From the NCBI GenBank assembly GCA_022605955.1, contig JAKCOZ010000007.1:32900991-32964990 (forward strand): DNA of 64,000 nt, read 5' to 3'. Positions 10,154 to 23,234 of the stretch are shown here, piece by piece (position 1 is the stretch's first letter; each line of letters opens with the position of its first letter). Under the pieces are notes generated by a model, which made no database searches, was not told the DNA's origin, and was given only the letters and a program-made list of their open reading frames with translations. Source of the DNA: Rallus limicola (taxonomy: Eukaryota > Chordata > Aves > Gruiformes > Rallidae). Made by a program: the position numbers and the translations under genes.

Positions 10154-11418
10154 TCCACAGCTCCTTTATTTAAGCTGCAGTAAGTGACAGCCAAGCACTC
10201 AGAACTTTGGTGCCAACTGCGTTTTTTGTAAACCTGAACTGTGTGTTACCTTATGGTAAACTCACTTCTCTAGTACTGGAGGTCACCAGGCAGCTCTGGC
10301 AGCAGTCAGAAACAGCTTGCATGTATAGCAGAGGGAGGAAAAAAAGTCCCATTTAAAGAAACTGAAATACTCAAAGTCATTAAAGTAAAGCTGAGATATA
10401 TTTAAGAAGGTTACACGTCAATGCAAAATGTCTGAGATATAAATTGTCTTTCTCTGATGTGTCTTCAGTCATTTAGCATTTACTAGGAAAGACATATCTT
10501 AAGGGGAAATTTCTCTGTTATACAGGCAAACTTCAATGCAAATTCATTCTAATCGTAATTTACAGTGTAAGACAGTGCTTGTTATGGAAAATAGGCTGAT
10601 GGTTGAATTTAGGGCAAGAGTAATCAAATGGGTCTGGCTGAATTTTTTTTAGAAAGTATAATGGATGGAATGTGGGTTAGATAATGTAGAAAATGTTGAT
10701 AATATGTTTAATTTTTGAAGTGTATTATTTACCAAACAAACAAATATAGCACTAAGGGTTGGTTTATCTAAAGGGAACCTGAGGATAAATGTTTAATGAT
10801 GAAAAAGAGGTTTTATGTTTCTTTTCTTACCTCATCTGAAATTAATGTTCTAAGTGATAGGGCTGTGACTGCAATCTTGGCAGTCAGGGGCAAGTCTTTA
10901 CTTGGGATATCAGGAAAAAGAGGGAATTGCACAGTACTAAAACCCATGGTTTAAAGCAAAATGCTGATTCTCCACCTGTTGCCTGCTATGCACATTTCAG
11001 GACAGAGTCTCCTCTTCTTTTCAAGCTTCTGTAAAATATTTTTTAGGCGTCAGAACCTAACTAAAGCACCTGGGATCAGTCACAGGCCAATTTCCTTTTC
11101 CCAGCCCAACCATATTTCTCCTACTTTGGAGGAAATTGGAATGAATAGTTGCCCTACTGCTCATTATATCTTGGATGTTCAAAATAGAAGGGACTTAAAA
11201 GAGATGTCCTGTTCGCAGGTAGGTATCAGATGCTATATTCGTCACCAATGGCTGTAGCTGATAAAGTGTAGGTAGCAATTGGAAAGGGAGATTAATAAAA
11301 GTCAGTGGGCAAATAGTATGTAATGTCACCCACAGCATCAAAATTGAACCTTTTAGGCTTAAGAAATACTTTTTGATTTCATGTGGATGGGCTACTGTTG
11401 GTAGCTACATTGAGCTCT
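10154..11418. other. Unique sequence, no gene seen
   Basis: AT-leaning sequence without recognisable repeat. A 98-codon plus ORF at 10961-11257 has no motif and no codon signal that I can see. Confidence 0.4.
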
Positions 11419-11832
11419 TCACAGAATCTCAGAATCACAAAATTGTCGGGGTTGGAAGGGACCTCTGGAGATAATCTAGCCCACCCCCCTGCTAAAGCAG
11501 GATCACTTGGAGCAGGTTGCATGGGACAGCATCCAGACAGATTTTGAGCATCTCTGGAGGAGATTCCACAACCCCTCTGGGTAGCTTGTCCCAGTGCTCT
11601 GCCACCCTCAAAGGGAAGAAGGTTTGCCTCATGTTGAGATGGAACGTCCCGTGTTCCAGTTTGTGCCTGTTGCCCCTTGTCCTGATGCTGGGCACCACTG
11701 AGAAGAGTCTGGCCCCATCCTCTAGACATCCAGCTTTCAGATATTTCTAAGTATTGAGATCCCCAGTCAGTCTTCTCTTCTCCAGGCTAAACAGACCCAG
11801 CTCTCTCAGCCTTTCTTCATAAAAGAGATACT
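11419..11832 (-). mobile_element. CR1 LINE 3' fragment
   Basis: Left edge tcacagaatctcagaatcaca, then gttggaagggacctctgg, followed by the complement of the ORF2 C-terminus. In the minus frame 11492-11698, CR1 words such as [13 protein letters not shown] are readable. The coding part is broken by frame changes compared with the 2.7-kb copy (for example after about 11,700). Homology fades after 'ctctcagcctttcttcataa' at about 11,832. Confidence 0.92.
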
Positions 11833-14800
11833 TTGATTTGTCTCCTGTCTATGTGGGGTTTTTTTCCAGAGTTCATTCATTACTGGATTCAGTGTCAGAT
11901 CCTGGGAGCTCTATTTTCTAGGCATAGACACACAAAAATAGCAGATTCCTTCAGATCCTTTAAGCATGAAATCATTCAATGTATCAGTGGAGCTTATTTG
12001 CTGGTGTTTTGCCATTGCTTTTCCCTACATATAATCAGTGCCTTCAGTGTTTAGCTTACTCAGCACCTCTGCTGCTACAAAGTTGATTTAAATGGCTAGC
12101 GCTCCTGCTGAAAAATTCAGCTCCCCATCTGTCTGCTGGAACAGGCTTTCATCTTTTGTTTGTGGGACGCAGAAGGTGCTGCACAAACTACATGATCTGT
12201 TTTATCTTCCGTAGGTTCTTATCTTGGCCTCAACACTGCTGTATCCGGGTGCCTTCCACTAGTGCCTTAAGCAAGGGGCTAATCAGAATCCTCCGCGTGG
12301 AGCTCAGTCATCCTCTTCATTTATATGCTGCACAGCGCTTTGTTTCAGGAAAAGCGCAGCTAAATTTGCATGTTAGGAGCATGTGTGTGATGTGCTTTTA
12401 CACCGTGCTGCTGTTCCGACTAATGAGTGCTTTGCTTTTCCTTCAAAGCACTTTCTGTGGCACAGAGCGTAACACACAGTGCAGGTTAGCAGGATGAGGC
12501 AGGTCAGCACAAATCCCCGGTGAGTGATGTGTTCCCTCTGTGAATCACTTCTTTATTTCGGAAACACAGGAGACATGTCACAGGCACATGGCAGCCAGAT
12601 GGGCAACGCAGCACTTAGAGGGCACAAAACCAACCGGTCAGTTGCTACCAGTCAAGAAATGGGGACAAACACTTGCTTTTTGGGTATGTCCTTGTGACAG
12701 CAAAGACCCAGCATTACTGTGTCCCAGGGGTGAGCTGCTGAAGGGGCAAGCAGGAGAATTGGGCTATTATGAGGACTGCGGGACATTTCTCAGGTGCTTC
12801 AGGGTGTGGATCCATGAGTCAGTTCTCTCCTGGTGAGGTTTAGGAGAATTTCTCTGCAAATCGAGGTGAGAGGTGAGGGAGAGGAAAAGGGTGAGCTATG
12901 AAGCAAATGCGTAATCATAGAATCACAGTGGTGGAGAACTTCATGGGTTGCTGTCATAGCTACATCCTGGCCGCAAAATGAGAGGTTACGAGATTGAATG
13001 AAACCTGAAGTTCAATGCACTGATACATTCAGACCATCCCGTTTCATGCAAAAAAGATAGGAACTAAGAGCAAACTCATGTATAAGGCTAAATTAGCTTT
13101 CACAGAAGTAGGGTGGCCTCCAAACAAAAGTTTGTGGAGAGCTGGGCAAATTGAAGGGGAAAAAACAAGTCAACCATACCTAAAAATTTTGACAATCTTT
13201 AGGTTATTCCAAAGGAAATTGTAATTTTCAGGCTATTTAACCCACTTTTGATCTCCATACCTTTTTATGTTTTGGTGGTTTTTTTAAACTTCAGAATATC
13301 TGAATGAAAACACTGTTTCATAACAAAATCTTACCACTTTTAAATTGAGAAAAAAAAATTGAAGCAAAACATACCAGCTTTTCAGAAGTGAAATAGTTCA
13401 TTTTGAAAATGATTAAGCGAAGATAATACTTCTAAGGAGCCTCTTCTGACTGCATCTGCTATGAGAATTGGTGTATGGGACAGAAAATCTGTTTAACAAT
13501 GCTGGTAGAAATGCATGTGTCTCTAATCTCCCTTTTTTTGGCATGATTAGTATTGCTACGCTAATGTGCTGTGTCTTGGGCAGCTGTCTAGCATCTCTGA
13601 TGGTTCTGATTCTAGAAATAATGCCTCTTCCAGATGTCATGTTTGGGGATAAATGAGCTTACAGGGAAGATGTTAATCATGAAATTTGTGTTTCATTTGA
13701 TAGTGTCAGTGTCAGACAAGATTGCTTCATGAAAACTCTTCAAATATATGTTACCTGCCCCCAAAAAACCAACATTAAAATATAAAAATAAAACCAGCAG
13801 AAGTTTGTAAGGACAAGCATCCAAGCATTAAGAAATGCCAGATTTTAATTTTAATTGGGAAAACTTTATTCACTCCCCCTGTGCAAATAATCAAATCTTT
13901 ATTAATGTATTTAGTTCTTCCACAGAATTGAGACTCCACAGGACAGGCTATGCTCTGTTAATGATCAGCTTGTCAATATTTTGGATGATCCCACACACTC
14001 AGTGGGTGACCTTTTTTGCACTATTCTTTGCTGCTTAGAAATAATTCAGAGCCAAGAAGCCTGACAGAGGACCAAATTCCCGCTGATCTGTACAATGTGA
14101 GCCCCTGCATAAGACAACAGGTTCCCACTGACTCCGTGACAGCTGCTTAAAGACACATTTCCCTGCTCCCCAGCTCTTGCTGAACATGAGTCAGACCTTC
14201 GATCTGAGGACAGAATTATTAATGTATCTCTCCATCAGTGTAGTATCTGAAAGTACTGCACAAACATTAATTACTCAGATCATTAATTTCGACAAAATAC
14301 CTGCGATATGAAGACAGATCATTAGCCAAGGTTTACAGATAGAAGAAAATTTTGAATAAAACTTCCTCTGCTTTTCATTAAATTGCATTAAATCTTACTG
14401 GTTGCTCCATGCAAGACCCCCAAGGTGGGCTGGGTTCAGAACCCATTTACAGTGTCTTCATGGATCCTGACACCTTCCACCTTCCTTTTACATATCTCTC
14501 TCTTCTTCCATGTCCATTTTTCCATTTTCTTTGCTTTCTCGCATCTTTCTCCACTTGGGCATCTCATTGATTTTCCATATCCTGGTCCAGCTTGTCTAAG
14601 ACTTTTCTGAAGACCACATTCTCTGGGTTTCCATCTCTTCCCTTCTGCTTCCAGCTTTCCTAACCATATTATCCTTTTTTTTCTTGGTTGTCTCTTTTCC
14701 AAAATTTTTCTCAAAGAGTCTGCAGACTCTTTACATACCCTACTGGTTCACTACCTACTTTTGGTTGGGCATCCCTTGATTCTCTCTAGATTTAAACTTA

Positions 14801-17386
14801 TTATAGTGTTTTTCCACTCCAGGCTCCATCCCTGTCCCAGCCACCACTAGGGATGACATTAGTGGCCTCATCTTACAGAAACAGCCAGAATCTGGAACAG
14901 ACAAAACTACAACATATTGAATATGGCTAAATCCCTTTATAACAGTGCTGTGTGCAGTAGAACTTACCAGAAAGTGAAGGAAATGCTACTCTTCAAGAAG
15001 GGGAATATAACCATTCTTTACTTATTGAATGGCAAAAAAAAGCCAGGTAAAAGGCAGAAAAGCCTAGCCCACACGAGTCTGGAATTTGCCAGTGGTCATT
15101 TTCTGTATGGGTACCAGTCCTTTGCTTAACTGGTCACTTTGTTTAGCACAATCGTGTGAGCCAGTAATAGAAAGAAAGAAACGGCACAGTGAGTGCAGAG
15201 CAGCATAGTCCTGGTAGCAAAGGCTTACTTACTGCATAGTAACAGTGTCCTGCAGGAAGGAGGGAGGAGGTGGTTCCATGTATAGCTGCCAACAGCTTTC
15301 AGAGGATATGAGAAGAAAGTGGAAAATGTAGTTTTTATTGAAGATCTGGCAAATCCTGAGTAGTTCTGTCTTCAGGGCTGGAGATAAGCTTATAAAGATG
15401 TTTACATGGAGGAAATAGAAGTAAAGCCTTCCCAAGAAGTCATTATGAGGGTTCTTGAGAAAGATGGTCATCATGGAAAGAATAAAAATATACTGAACTG
15501 CTGCTGTGATTGGAAGGGAATGGGAACAACAAATGAATTTCTCTAATGCATCTGCAAGTGGTATTTTGTTCTGTCTTGGACAGAATCTTTTCTTATGGAT
15601 ATTTGTGTTAAATGCCTTTATTTCTCTTTGTTTTGCACTGTGTCAATGTTTGCCTTTATAATTCTGCACACACGAGCAGCATTTTAAAAAAATGCTATGT
15701 GGTAAAAAATTGAGTGATTCAGAGTTAAAGATGACAGCTTAACTGTCTGCCTGAAAATGCAGGGTATAGTCCTGCAAACATTTCCATTCTTGCTTGACAC
15801 TCGTGAGTTGTCCTTGAATACCTTGCCCAGGGTCACACGATAACAATACTCTCAGGCCACAAGGAATTTTTCCATGTGTATTTGTAGGATCCTGTCTGTC
15901 TAGAATTAGCTGAATTCCAGAGGAAATAACTTTCTAAAAAGCATGCAGGAAAATATTTACAGTGAGAGATTTACTGTACGTCTTTAGCCTTTTTTCCTCA
16001 AGGCAAAGTTCTGTTTATGTAGGAATAAGACTTAGGCAGCAGCAGTCATGGTAGTAGCTGCGTAGTGAATGGCCAGAAGCAGACCGCTATTGCTGTAACT
16101 CTGCCTGAGCTTTAAATGCACTTGAAATGTTTAGAATTTTTCATAAATTTTATTTGATCATCTGTTCAAACACCAGCAGCACATAGCATCCAATTTGTGA
16201 TTTATTTTCTGCTTTTTATTAAATCACAAATCTTTCTCCAGGCATGGGTCTCCTCATACAGAAACATGCAGCTTTTGAATCTGTAGATGATCTAAGATAC
16301 GCAGGAGGGGAATAATGGAATTCCTGTCTTCTCATAAAGCAAAAGATGGCAGTTGCTGTACCTTATCAAAATGTAGCCTGAATCACTGGTCAATATTAAA
16401 ATCTTGCAGGCTTGTTTTAATTAGGAAGATGAATTGACTTGAGAAATATTATTAATTCATGGTGTGATCTTGTTTGAAAAAAAAACTCTGTAGAAATAAG
16501 CAACAGGAAGAAATTTCTTGCTTACAAATCCTCAGGTCTGTCTTTCCAGGGAGTCCCTGGCTTAAGAAACACTGTCCTGTTTCTCATTCTAGTTATGGTG
16601 CTGTGGCTTTCCTCCTCTGGTGCACACATCCTGCAAATCAGCATTCTAACCCATGCACTTGCAGCCAGGGAAATTGCTGTGGTTAGGTCTCCTCAGGCTG
16701 TGCCTGCAGTTAAATTTGTTGGCAAGCAGATTCTTTGTCTGCGCCTGTTTCACTTCAGGAAAGGGTTTAATTGCTTCAGTCTGAAAGATGTGCATGGCAA
16801 ATCCATCAATTCCACGGAGGTCTGTGTTTGTCTTTGGGTCAGCAGCCATTAAAATGTTTCCAGGTATCTGTATGGCCAGAAACAAATTTCAGCAATTGAA
16901 TGAAGATAAATGACTGGATCCATCCGAACTTCTGGAGTCAGCAAACCAAGACTAGGAAAACCATCATACTGTCACATTTCTGGTAGTTACATCTCCTTAG
17001 GGCAAAAAAAGCACCATAAGGACAACCCTTCAGATTTTAACACTTCAGCTTCAGAACCTGGCAAACATTAGATAAAGAGAGGCAAAGGGGATAAATAACC
17101 CCAAGTGGTGAAAGACCAAATGCATAGTCCAGTGCTCGCTTCTAAAAACACTGTGAAGCTTTAAAGAATGGTTATCCTCTGTAACTTACAAACACCCCTC
17201 TCTTGCTTCGTCCCATCCCATCATCTGAGATACCACATTAACTCTGTGATGCAGTGAAGGTTTAACTGAAACTCTTTCACTCCATAAGATCTTTGCTGGT
17301 TTATAAACTGGGGTAAGATATATCCGGATATATACAGTATAATTTTGCGCTGTTGGCTCAAATTTCTTCAAATGTATGCAGTTGGG
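11833..17386. other. Long unique interval with a mildly CpG-enriched patch
   Basis: No transposon recognised over 5.5 kb. Between about 12,150 and 12,520 there are around eleven CpG dinucleotides, more than in the flanks, together with a 113-codon plus ORF (12156-12497). The ORF is Cys/Phe/Leu-rich with no recognised domain. I do not call it a gene. A purine-rich minus ORF at 14436-14714 reflects strand composition. Confidence 0.35.
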
Positions 17387-17402
17387 TTTTTTTTTTTTTT
17401 TT
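17387..17402. repeat. Poly-T tract (T16)
   Basis: Sixteen consecutive T residues, isolated, with no adjacent retroposon body recognised. Confidence 0.95.
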
Positions 17403-17955
17403 CAGCATATTTTAGACCACATCCATTTCTTTCCTCTGCTCCATTCCCAGTCATATCTGTACCTGTCTGTACCAAGCTGGATTCTGTGTTATGTCTGCTT
17501 CCACAGGTGGTTTGGTTGCATGGCAAAGCTGATTCAGATTAAATCCGTATGCTGGCTGATCACTACATAGGTCTGGTGCTAATTGTCATTATCAAAGTAC
17601 TCACCTTCATTTAGAGACCAGGAAATAAATGGTATAGAGAGTGAAAGTGATTCAGTGATGTAGCTTAAGAGACAATTAATTAATATAGCTTTAATATAAG
17701 GAGAATTTGCGTGTTTTAGGCCTGTGCTTTGTACTTCTATATTTGAAGAGCACCAGGGAGAGTTCAATAAACTGTTGCTTGCAAGCTAGGAGTATGGATA
17801 TGAGCTAATAGTCTGATAGGTGTAATCAAGATAACTTCCCAATCAGTGCAGGCCACAATCAACAAATTGGCACCAGTGGATTGGGAGTTAAGGACACTGA
17901 TCCCAGTTCATTGGTTTAAGTGGTATTTCTTCATTCAATTCTAAATATGTTGTGT
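17403..17955. other. Unique sequence
   Basis: No gene or repeat recognised. Confidence 0.4.
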
Positions 17956-18155
17956 TTAGTTCGGATATTAGGAAAAGTTTCTTCACCAAAACAGTTGTTA
18001 AGCATTGGAACAGGCTGCCCAGCTTGGTGATTGAGTCATCGTCCCTGAAGGTGCTAAGGGACATAGATTAGTGGTGGTCTTGGCAGCGCTAGGTCAACAG
18101 TTGGACTTGATGACCTTACAGGTCTTTTCAAGCCAAAACAATTCTTTGATTCTAC
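17956..18155 (+). mobile_element. CR1 LINE 3' end, second subtype
   Basis: ggatattaggaaaagtttc, ttggaacaggctgccca, ttagtggtggtcttggcag and ggacttgatgacctta follow in the order of the CR1 3' end. It terminates with attctttgattcta. The 'ggatattaggaaaa...ttcaccaaaa' and 'ttagtggtg...cttggcag' blocks are shared with the 49.3-kb copy and differ from the 2.7- and 11.4-kb copies, so at least two CR1 subfamilies are present. Confidence 0.9.
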
Positions 18156-21100
18156 ATGTCATTCACTTTATCTGTGTATCTGAGGTGCAGTATGATTACT
18201 GGTGTCATTTTTGTCCTAGCAGCAAAAGAAATATTCTTGGCTCTGTTAAGATTCTTCTGATTTTAATGTAACAATCTCTAAAAGTCCATCACCTGGAGAT
18301 GTTCACTTGTGAAGGCTCAGTGTAGCAGAAGCAAGCTAAGGCACATTAGGATAATCATTCTGGCCAATGGTAATCTAGCTGCCTTACAAAAATAATTTTA
18401 TATTTTTCCATCTAGAAAAGGTCCCCATTAAAATGTTTGTGGTGTTTTTCTTTGAGAGCACAGATTCATATTTATATCTTCTCCTTTTCCTGCCTGAGAT
18501 ACGTGACATTTCAGTCATTCAGAGTCCTTGACAGAGGTGCAAACTGGCATTTCACATGCTCTGCTGCAATCTCTCCCTCTGACTTTTGCAGAAGTGAGGA
18601 GCTAGGCAACTTTGTGATGCTTATACTGCCACACCACTCCTTTAATTCAACAACAGAACTGACTAGACACCAATTGCATCACATTATGGGGACTGTTTGT
18701 CACCAAGAGGGTCCTCTGATTGACAGTTTACTTTCTTTAGCAATATGATTGAGTACCAGAATCACAGGGTGATACTGAGCTGCCAGCTTATTAGCCCCAA
18801 ATATTTAGTAGGATGCAGCCCCCCTATTTTAGGGGGAGTGAGGGCAGAGGATTACCAGTATTTGCATTTTCACTAATGACCAGAAAAAGGTTTGGGAGTT
18901 AGTGTTCAGGGCAGGACTTGGGACTTACATTTCCTGTTTTCATATTCAACCTGGGAGTCAGAGAGGCACCCAAACACCTAACCTTTTTGCCTCTTGCAGC
19001 CTACTGATCTCCAGTTGTGCACACACATGTAGAAAATCAAGAGAAACAGTGCTGCCAGAGTTGTCGAAGTTTAAAGACACAATGGAATCAAAATCTGTAG
19101 TGAAAAATAAAATCTTCTATTTGAGCTCCTAATATCATTTGAACACACAGACTACCTTTGGGGTGCAGACTGGTTTTGGGGTGCAAAGTCCCTTTAGGAG
19201 GAAAAAAACACAACAAATTATTGGGTAACAAGTAAAGCTGGGTAAAGCCCTATTTAAAAACTTTCTGTTCTCATACGAGACAATTCTTTCCATCCTTGCT
19301 GCCTGTAGCTGTCCCACAGCATCCAGGAACTGGACATGAGAAGTGAGGAATGTGAATGAATTTATGCTCAGTGCCCCTTCTAGCTCTTGGTCACTGGAAG
19401 GAGCAGGCAGATTTGACTGAACAATTTTTGCCCATCGTTAATGAGAAAGAAAACGTTGCAAAGTCAGGAGGCTTGAACACTCATGGAATTCTACTGGTTG
19501 CCTGCAGGGAATTTGAAGTACAAGCAACATAGATTTTATTCAGTTTTCCTAATTTAGGACTACATTGTGGAGTGGAATGCTAAGCACTGAGTTGTGCTTA
19601 CAGAGCTGGAGGCAAATTGGAGTTTTGATGGAAAGGGATGAGAATTGCTAATACAATGTGAAAACTGCTTACTCAGAAATTAATATGGTTTTTTTCTTGC
19701 CTGCTCCCCACTGCTGTTACCAAATCCCAGAAAGGTGCTTTTTAACAACAAGGGTTGCAATGCATTTCACATATGTTAACAGTATCTCAGGGGGTAGTGA
19801 GTTGTTGCTGTGCTCTAAGTAATAAGATACATATTGGAATGAAAAGAAGAAAGATGTGATTATTTAAGCAGGCCGTCCAGTAGCTGGAAAATTCATCTGT
19901 CATCCAGCCCATCACTGAGCCCTGTCCTCCAGTGGAGGTAAAGTTGTGCATTTTTATTCACATCACTGGAATAAATCTGGTTTATTTCAGCTGCTGATTT
20001 GGCTTTTTGCCCAAAGAACATAGTTGTAAGTCAGCTAGCAGGAATTAGTATCTAATGGGAGGAAGTGTATGGCAAGTTGACAGGGACAAGTTTTACCAAG
20101 TATAAGTAAAATGAAAATGGTCTTTTTACTAAGTTAGGCACCAATGATGCATGGATCTTGAAGCAACTCTTAGGAATAGAGCTGTAAATCTCATTCTCTC
20201 TGAGTTTCAAGAAATACAATATCTGATCAATAAACTGACCAAACACTGATTATTTGTAGTGGAAAATTGCCTCTCTGGCTACTAAAATTGTGGAGCAAAG
20301 GTTGTTTCCAATTTGAGGAGGCACTTTATTATACGTGTAGCCCAAAGAAACGGATCAATCTCCTATCCCTAAAGTCAAGGAGTGTGGTAACAGTGAGACA
20401 TAAAACTAGGCCTGTCTTCACAAGACCTGTATTTATTTGGCCATGGTAAGATGCATTTCTTAAAGCTTGATCATAATTTGCCTGTTTGGGGGTAGGAGAC
20501 AAGCAATCAAATACTACACATAGGCAGAATATTGTTATTCAATGCACAAACTCCTCCAACAGTTTCCCATAAAAAAATAAAAGGGCAAAAATTGAAGTAC
20601 TTTCAGGTGACTTCAATATGGTTCTATGCTATTTTGATGGTGGTAATGATGGTAGTCTTGATGATGGTATATTTCTTGAAGTTCATTTGCCCAGTTTCAA
20701 AGAGGAAATTGGATCTGGGATCATTCAAAGCTTCACCAAATGAAGAAGCTGTAAAATAAAAATTACTTCCTGCCACAGTTCTAATAAACTTCCCCTTCCT
20801 GCATCTCCTGCCTTTCACATATAACATTCCCTCCATAGGTTCATAATGATGATTTCATTTCCCTCCCTCTTGCTTTATGGGAGCCGGTAGCTGGAACTCT
20901 ATTTAGATTGACTGTTTTTACTTGTTGTTAACAAGCGACAAATTAATGGAGATGAACAAAAATGAAAGAGGAGATTCAAATTCAACTTCCTCTGCACCAC
21001 AGGGTTTTGATTTCAGACAGTTTATTCCTAATTTGAGGACAATAAAAGTGAATCGATAACATTCTGTGTGTGTTAGAATTCAGTGTGAAAGCTGATAAAG

Positions 21101-22439
21101 TATCTAATGCCCTTTTTGGTTCAGATTTACTTATTCCCTGAAACAACTCTTTATTCTTCCCTGCTGATGCTCCTCCTGGCCTTTCCAGTTTACTTGGAAA
21201 ACTTCTCAGAGGTCAGCTGGATTGCAATGAATAGTGCTATAATTCTTTATATGCCGATTGTAGTTTTTCAATTGTTCCACAACTGGCATTCCAGACAACT
21301 TCTCTGCTGTTCTCCGTGGAATTGACTGGACATATCAGTTTACACAGAATTTGTAAATGTTTCTTTATCCTCCAGGATGGTGAAAATTTCCTGCAGTAGT
21401 TTTCTGGCAGAGGACAAGGGCTTGAGGGAGCTCTGTTCCCAACTGTACTGCTGATACAATGGGAAAAAGCCAAGAAACCTACATCTCAGCATACTTCCTT
21501 GTGGAGTAGGAGGACAAGTCTCACGTGGGTCAGTTGGATCTGGCCCAGGGCTGTCTTCCAGACCCAGTGTGCTTCCACAGGAACCAGGGACAATCTCCCA
21601 GTCTTTCTCTCCTGGCAATTTCAAAGCTGACACCACTCAAAGCAATGCCCAGTAATACGTACTGTTGTTGAAAAAAGTATATTTTCGTTTGCAGTACCTG
21701 CAAACAAAGCTCTGCTGAAACCAAACACCACTATACACATTGCTGCTGGAGCAGAGTGAGACTGTCAGCCACATACAACAGAATGTAGCTACATGGGCTA
21801 GTAACTGCTGAAGCCCATTCTCTTACTAAGTGGATGAGGACTGCCTAGGAGACTAAAGAATCAAATAAAGAATAGGCTGGTTTGCTGAATATGTCAACAA
21901 CAAAACCAACAACATCAATAATAACGATGTTATATTTATTGCTGTAATCAAAACCTAGGTTCTTTGTACCCCATTAGAAATGTGATCCCTGTCCAGAGCA
22001 GCTTTATTTCAATTTTTGGTGTAACAGTCTGCTTAGAAAAACCTCAGCGAAGAGGTTTTTTTCTGGTCCTAATTGTTCGTGAAAGGTATCCTGCAATTGT
22101 GAACATAAGGAGTTAGCAGAGTACTGCATCTTACAGAATGGTGCTGTGATTTGAATAGGATGGATTTCAGCCTCTCACTGGATTTTCATATTTCCTTTCA
22201 GATTGTTCCAGCTACTTCTTCTTTAACTACCAATCTGAAAGCTCCTAATTTTTCTCAAATATGGATGGGGGCAATGAACTCCTTGATTTCTGTGTGGAAA
22301 TGTTTGTGGATACTTTTGCAATACCCACTCCACTTTTAAGTCAGCCTCTCATGCTAACTGCTGGCAGTTAGTAGCTACCAAAGAGATTTTAATAAGATTT
22401 AACAGCTCTTGAAAGACTTTTTCAGATCTAGGAAAAGAG
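18156..22439. other. Repeat-free interval upstream of the candidate ORF
   Basis: No transposon, RNA gene or supported ORF. The minus ORF at 21340-21636 (98 codons) and its overlapping neighbours show no motif. A short degenerate run of TGATGG-like triplets lies at about 20,633-20,668. Confidence 0.35.
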
Positions 22440-22448
22440 TATAAAAGC
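22440..22448 (+). promoter_or_regulatory. TATA-box-like motif (tataaaagc)
   Basis: A consensus-quality TATAAAAG lies 310 bp before the ATG of the 152-codon ORF, a distance that could fit a core promoter with a 5' leader of about 280 nt. No clear CCAAT box is seen upstream, and upstream ATGs occur in the would-be leader (for example about 22,499). The 8-mer is expected a few times by chance in a window this size, so only its position makes it notable. Confidence 0.15.
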
Positions 22449-22749
22449 AATCGCTTGAGAAGCAGCGCATTTCTGTCCTAGCTCCCTTTAGTGTAAATAT
22501 GTGATTCACAAGGCCTTATTATGGGGGGTTATAATCATGACAGGGAACCTGTTACAATATCTGTAAATTTAATGAAAGGTTTCCAGACTGACCGACCATT
22601 TCCAGGGTCTTTCCAATCCAGCCCCCATTAAATCAGTGAGGATCAAGACAATGTCATAATACATTGGACAAAGATGACAAAATGTAAATCAGATAGAAAG
22701 CAAACTTTCCTATCTTGCTTACACCAAAGGTTAATGCACAGCAAGTGAT

Positions 22750-23208
22750 ATGCTGGAGAACACCAAAAAATTCAGGAAACCTACTTTTCAGTCACTGTTG
22801 CTGGAGCAAGATACTGAAGAAGAAGCTTCAATCCAAATATGTCCTCAGATATCTTACAGGAGTGATTCAGATGAATGTTACCCTCAGTATCACTTTTCCA
22901 CTTTTCTCAGCTGTGAGACTGTAATGGGTCATGTGGGTGCTCTTTATCTGGAAGGTAAGAAAATTAAAATGTTTATTGATGGAATGGAATTAACAGTAAT
23001 AGTTGAAACTGAAGCTGAGTGCAAGGAATTCATTAGATCCACAAGATACTGGGTGTACTGTAAAAGGCGGGTGGAATTTAGTGCTAATAGATATAAGATA
23101 AAGCACGTGGGAATACACACATATAACACCATGGGTTCTAAATTAACTATTGTCATCAAGCAGGAGACCTTTGGTTCTCTGGTGATCAACACACAGGCAA
23201 GAAGTTAG
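22750..23208 (+). CDS. Candidate 152-codon coding ORF, unrecognised
   Basis: Open from ATG at 22,750 (G at -3, C at +4) to TAG at 23,206. About 40 of 152 codons start with G and about 97 with a purine, and composition is protein-like: an acidic stretch (EQDTEEEA, about residues 19-26), then alternating beta-like strands (about residues 63-145, including GKKIKMFIDGMELTVIV and a WVYCKRRVEF segment). There are seven Cys, no signal peptide and no membrane helix. I cannot place it in a family. It could be a single-exon gene, a last exon (an acceptor-like pyrimidine tract then cacag ends just before codon 22,744), or a retrocopy. Oddities: a perfect donor-like aag/gtaaga sits inside the ORF at about 22,954, an overlapping 69-codon ORF exists in another frame, and an AATAAA lies 20 bp after the stop. 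Confidence 0.35.
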   Translation: MLENTKKFRKPTFQSLLLEQDTEEEASIQICPQISYRSDSDECYPQYHFSTFLSCETVMGHVGALYLEGKKIKMFIDGMELTVIVETEAECKEFIRSTRYWVYCKRRVEFSANRYKIKHVGIHTYNTMGSKLTIVIKQETFGSLVINTQARS

Positions 23209-23228
23209 GAACTGGGAAAAGAGTAGGG

Positions 23229-23234
23229 AATAAA
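23229..23234 (+). other. Possible polyadenylation hexamer AATAAA
   Basis: Lies 20 bp past the stop of the 22,750 ORF. No clear GT/T-rich downstream element is defined beyond a tcttcttaatgtcactgtttt stretch. AATAAA is frequent in AT-rich DNA, so the support is positional only. Confidence 0.15.

Noticed and set aside
12912..12960. aatcatagaatcacag resembling a CR1 tail
   Set aside because: Only about 16 bp match, and the expected ggttggaagggacct block does not follow.
14436..14714. 92-codon minus ORF, Lys/Arg/Glu-rich
   Set aside because: Purine-rich strand composition explains it. No domain.
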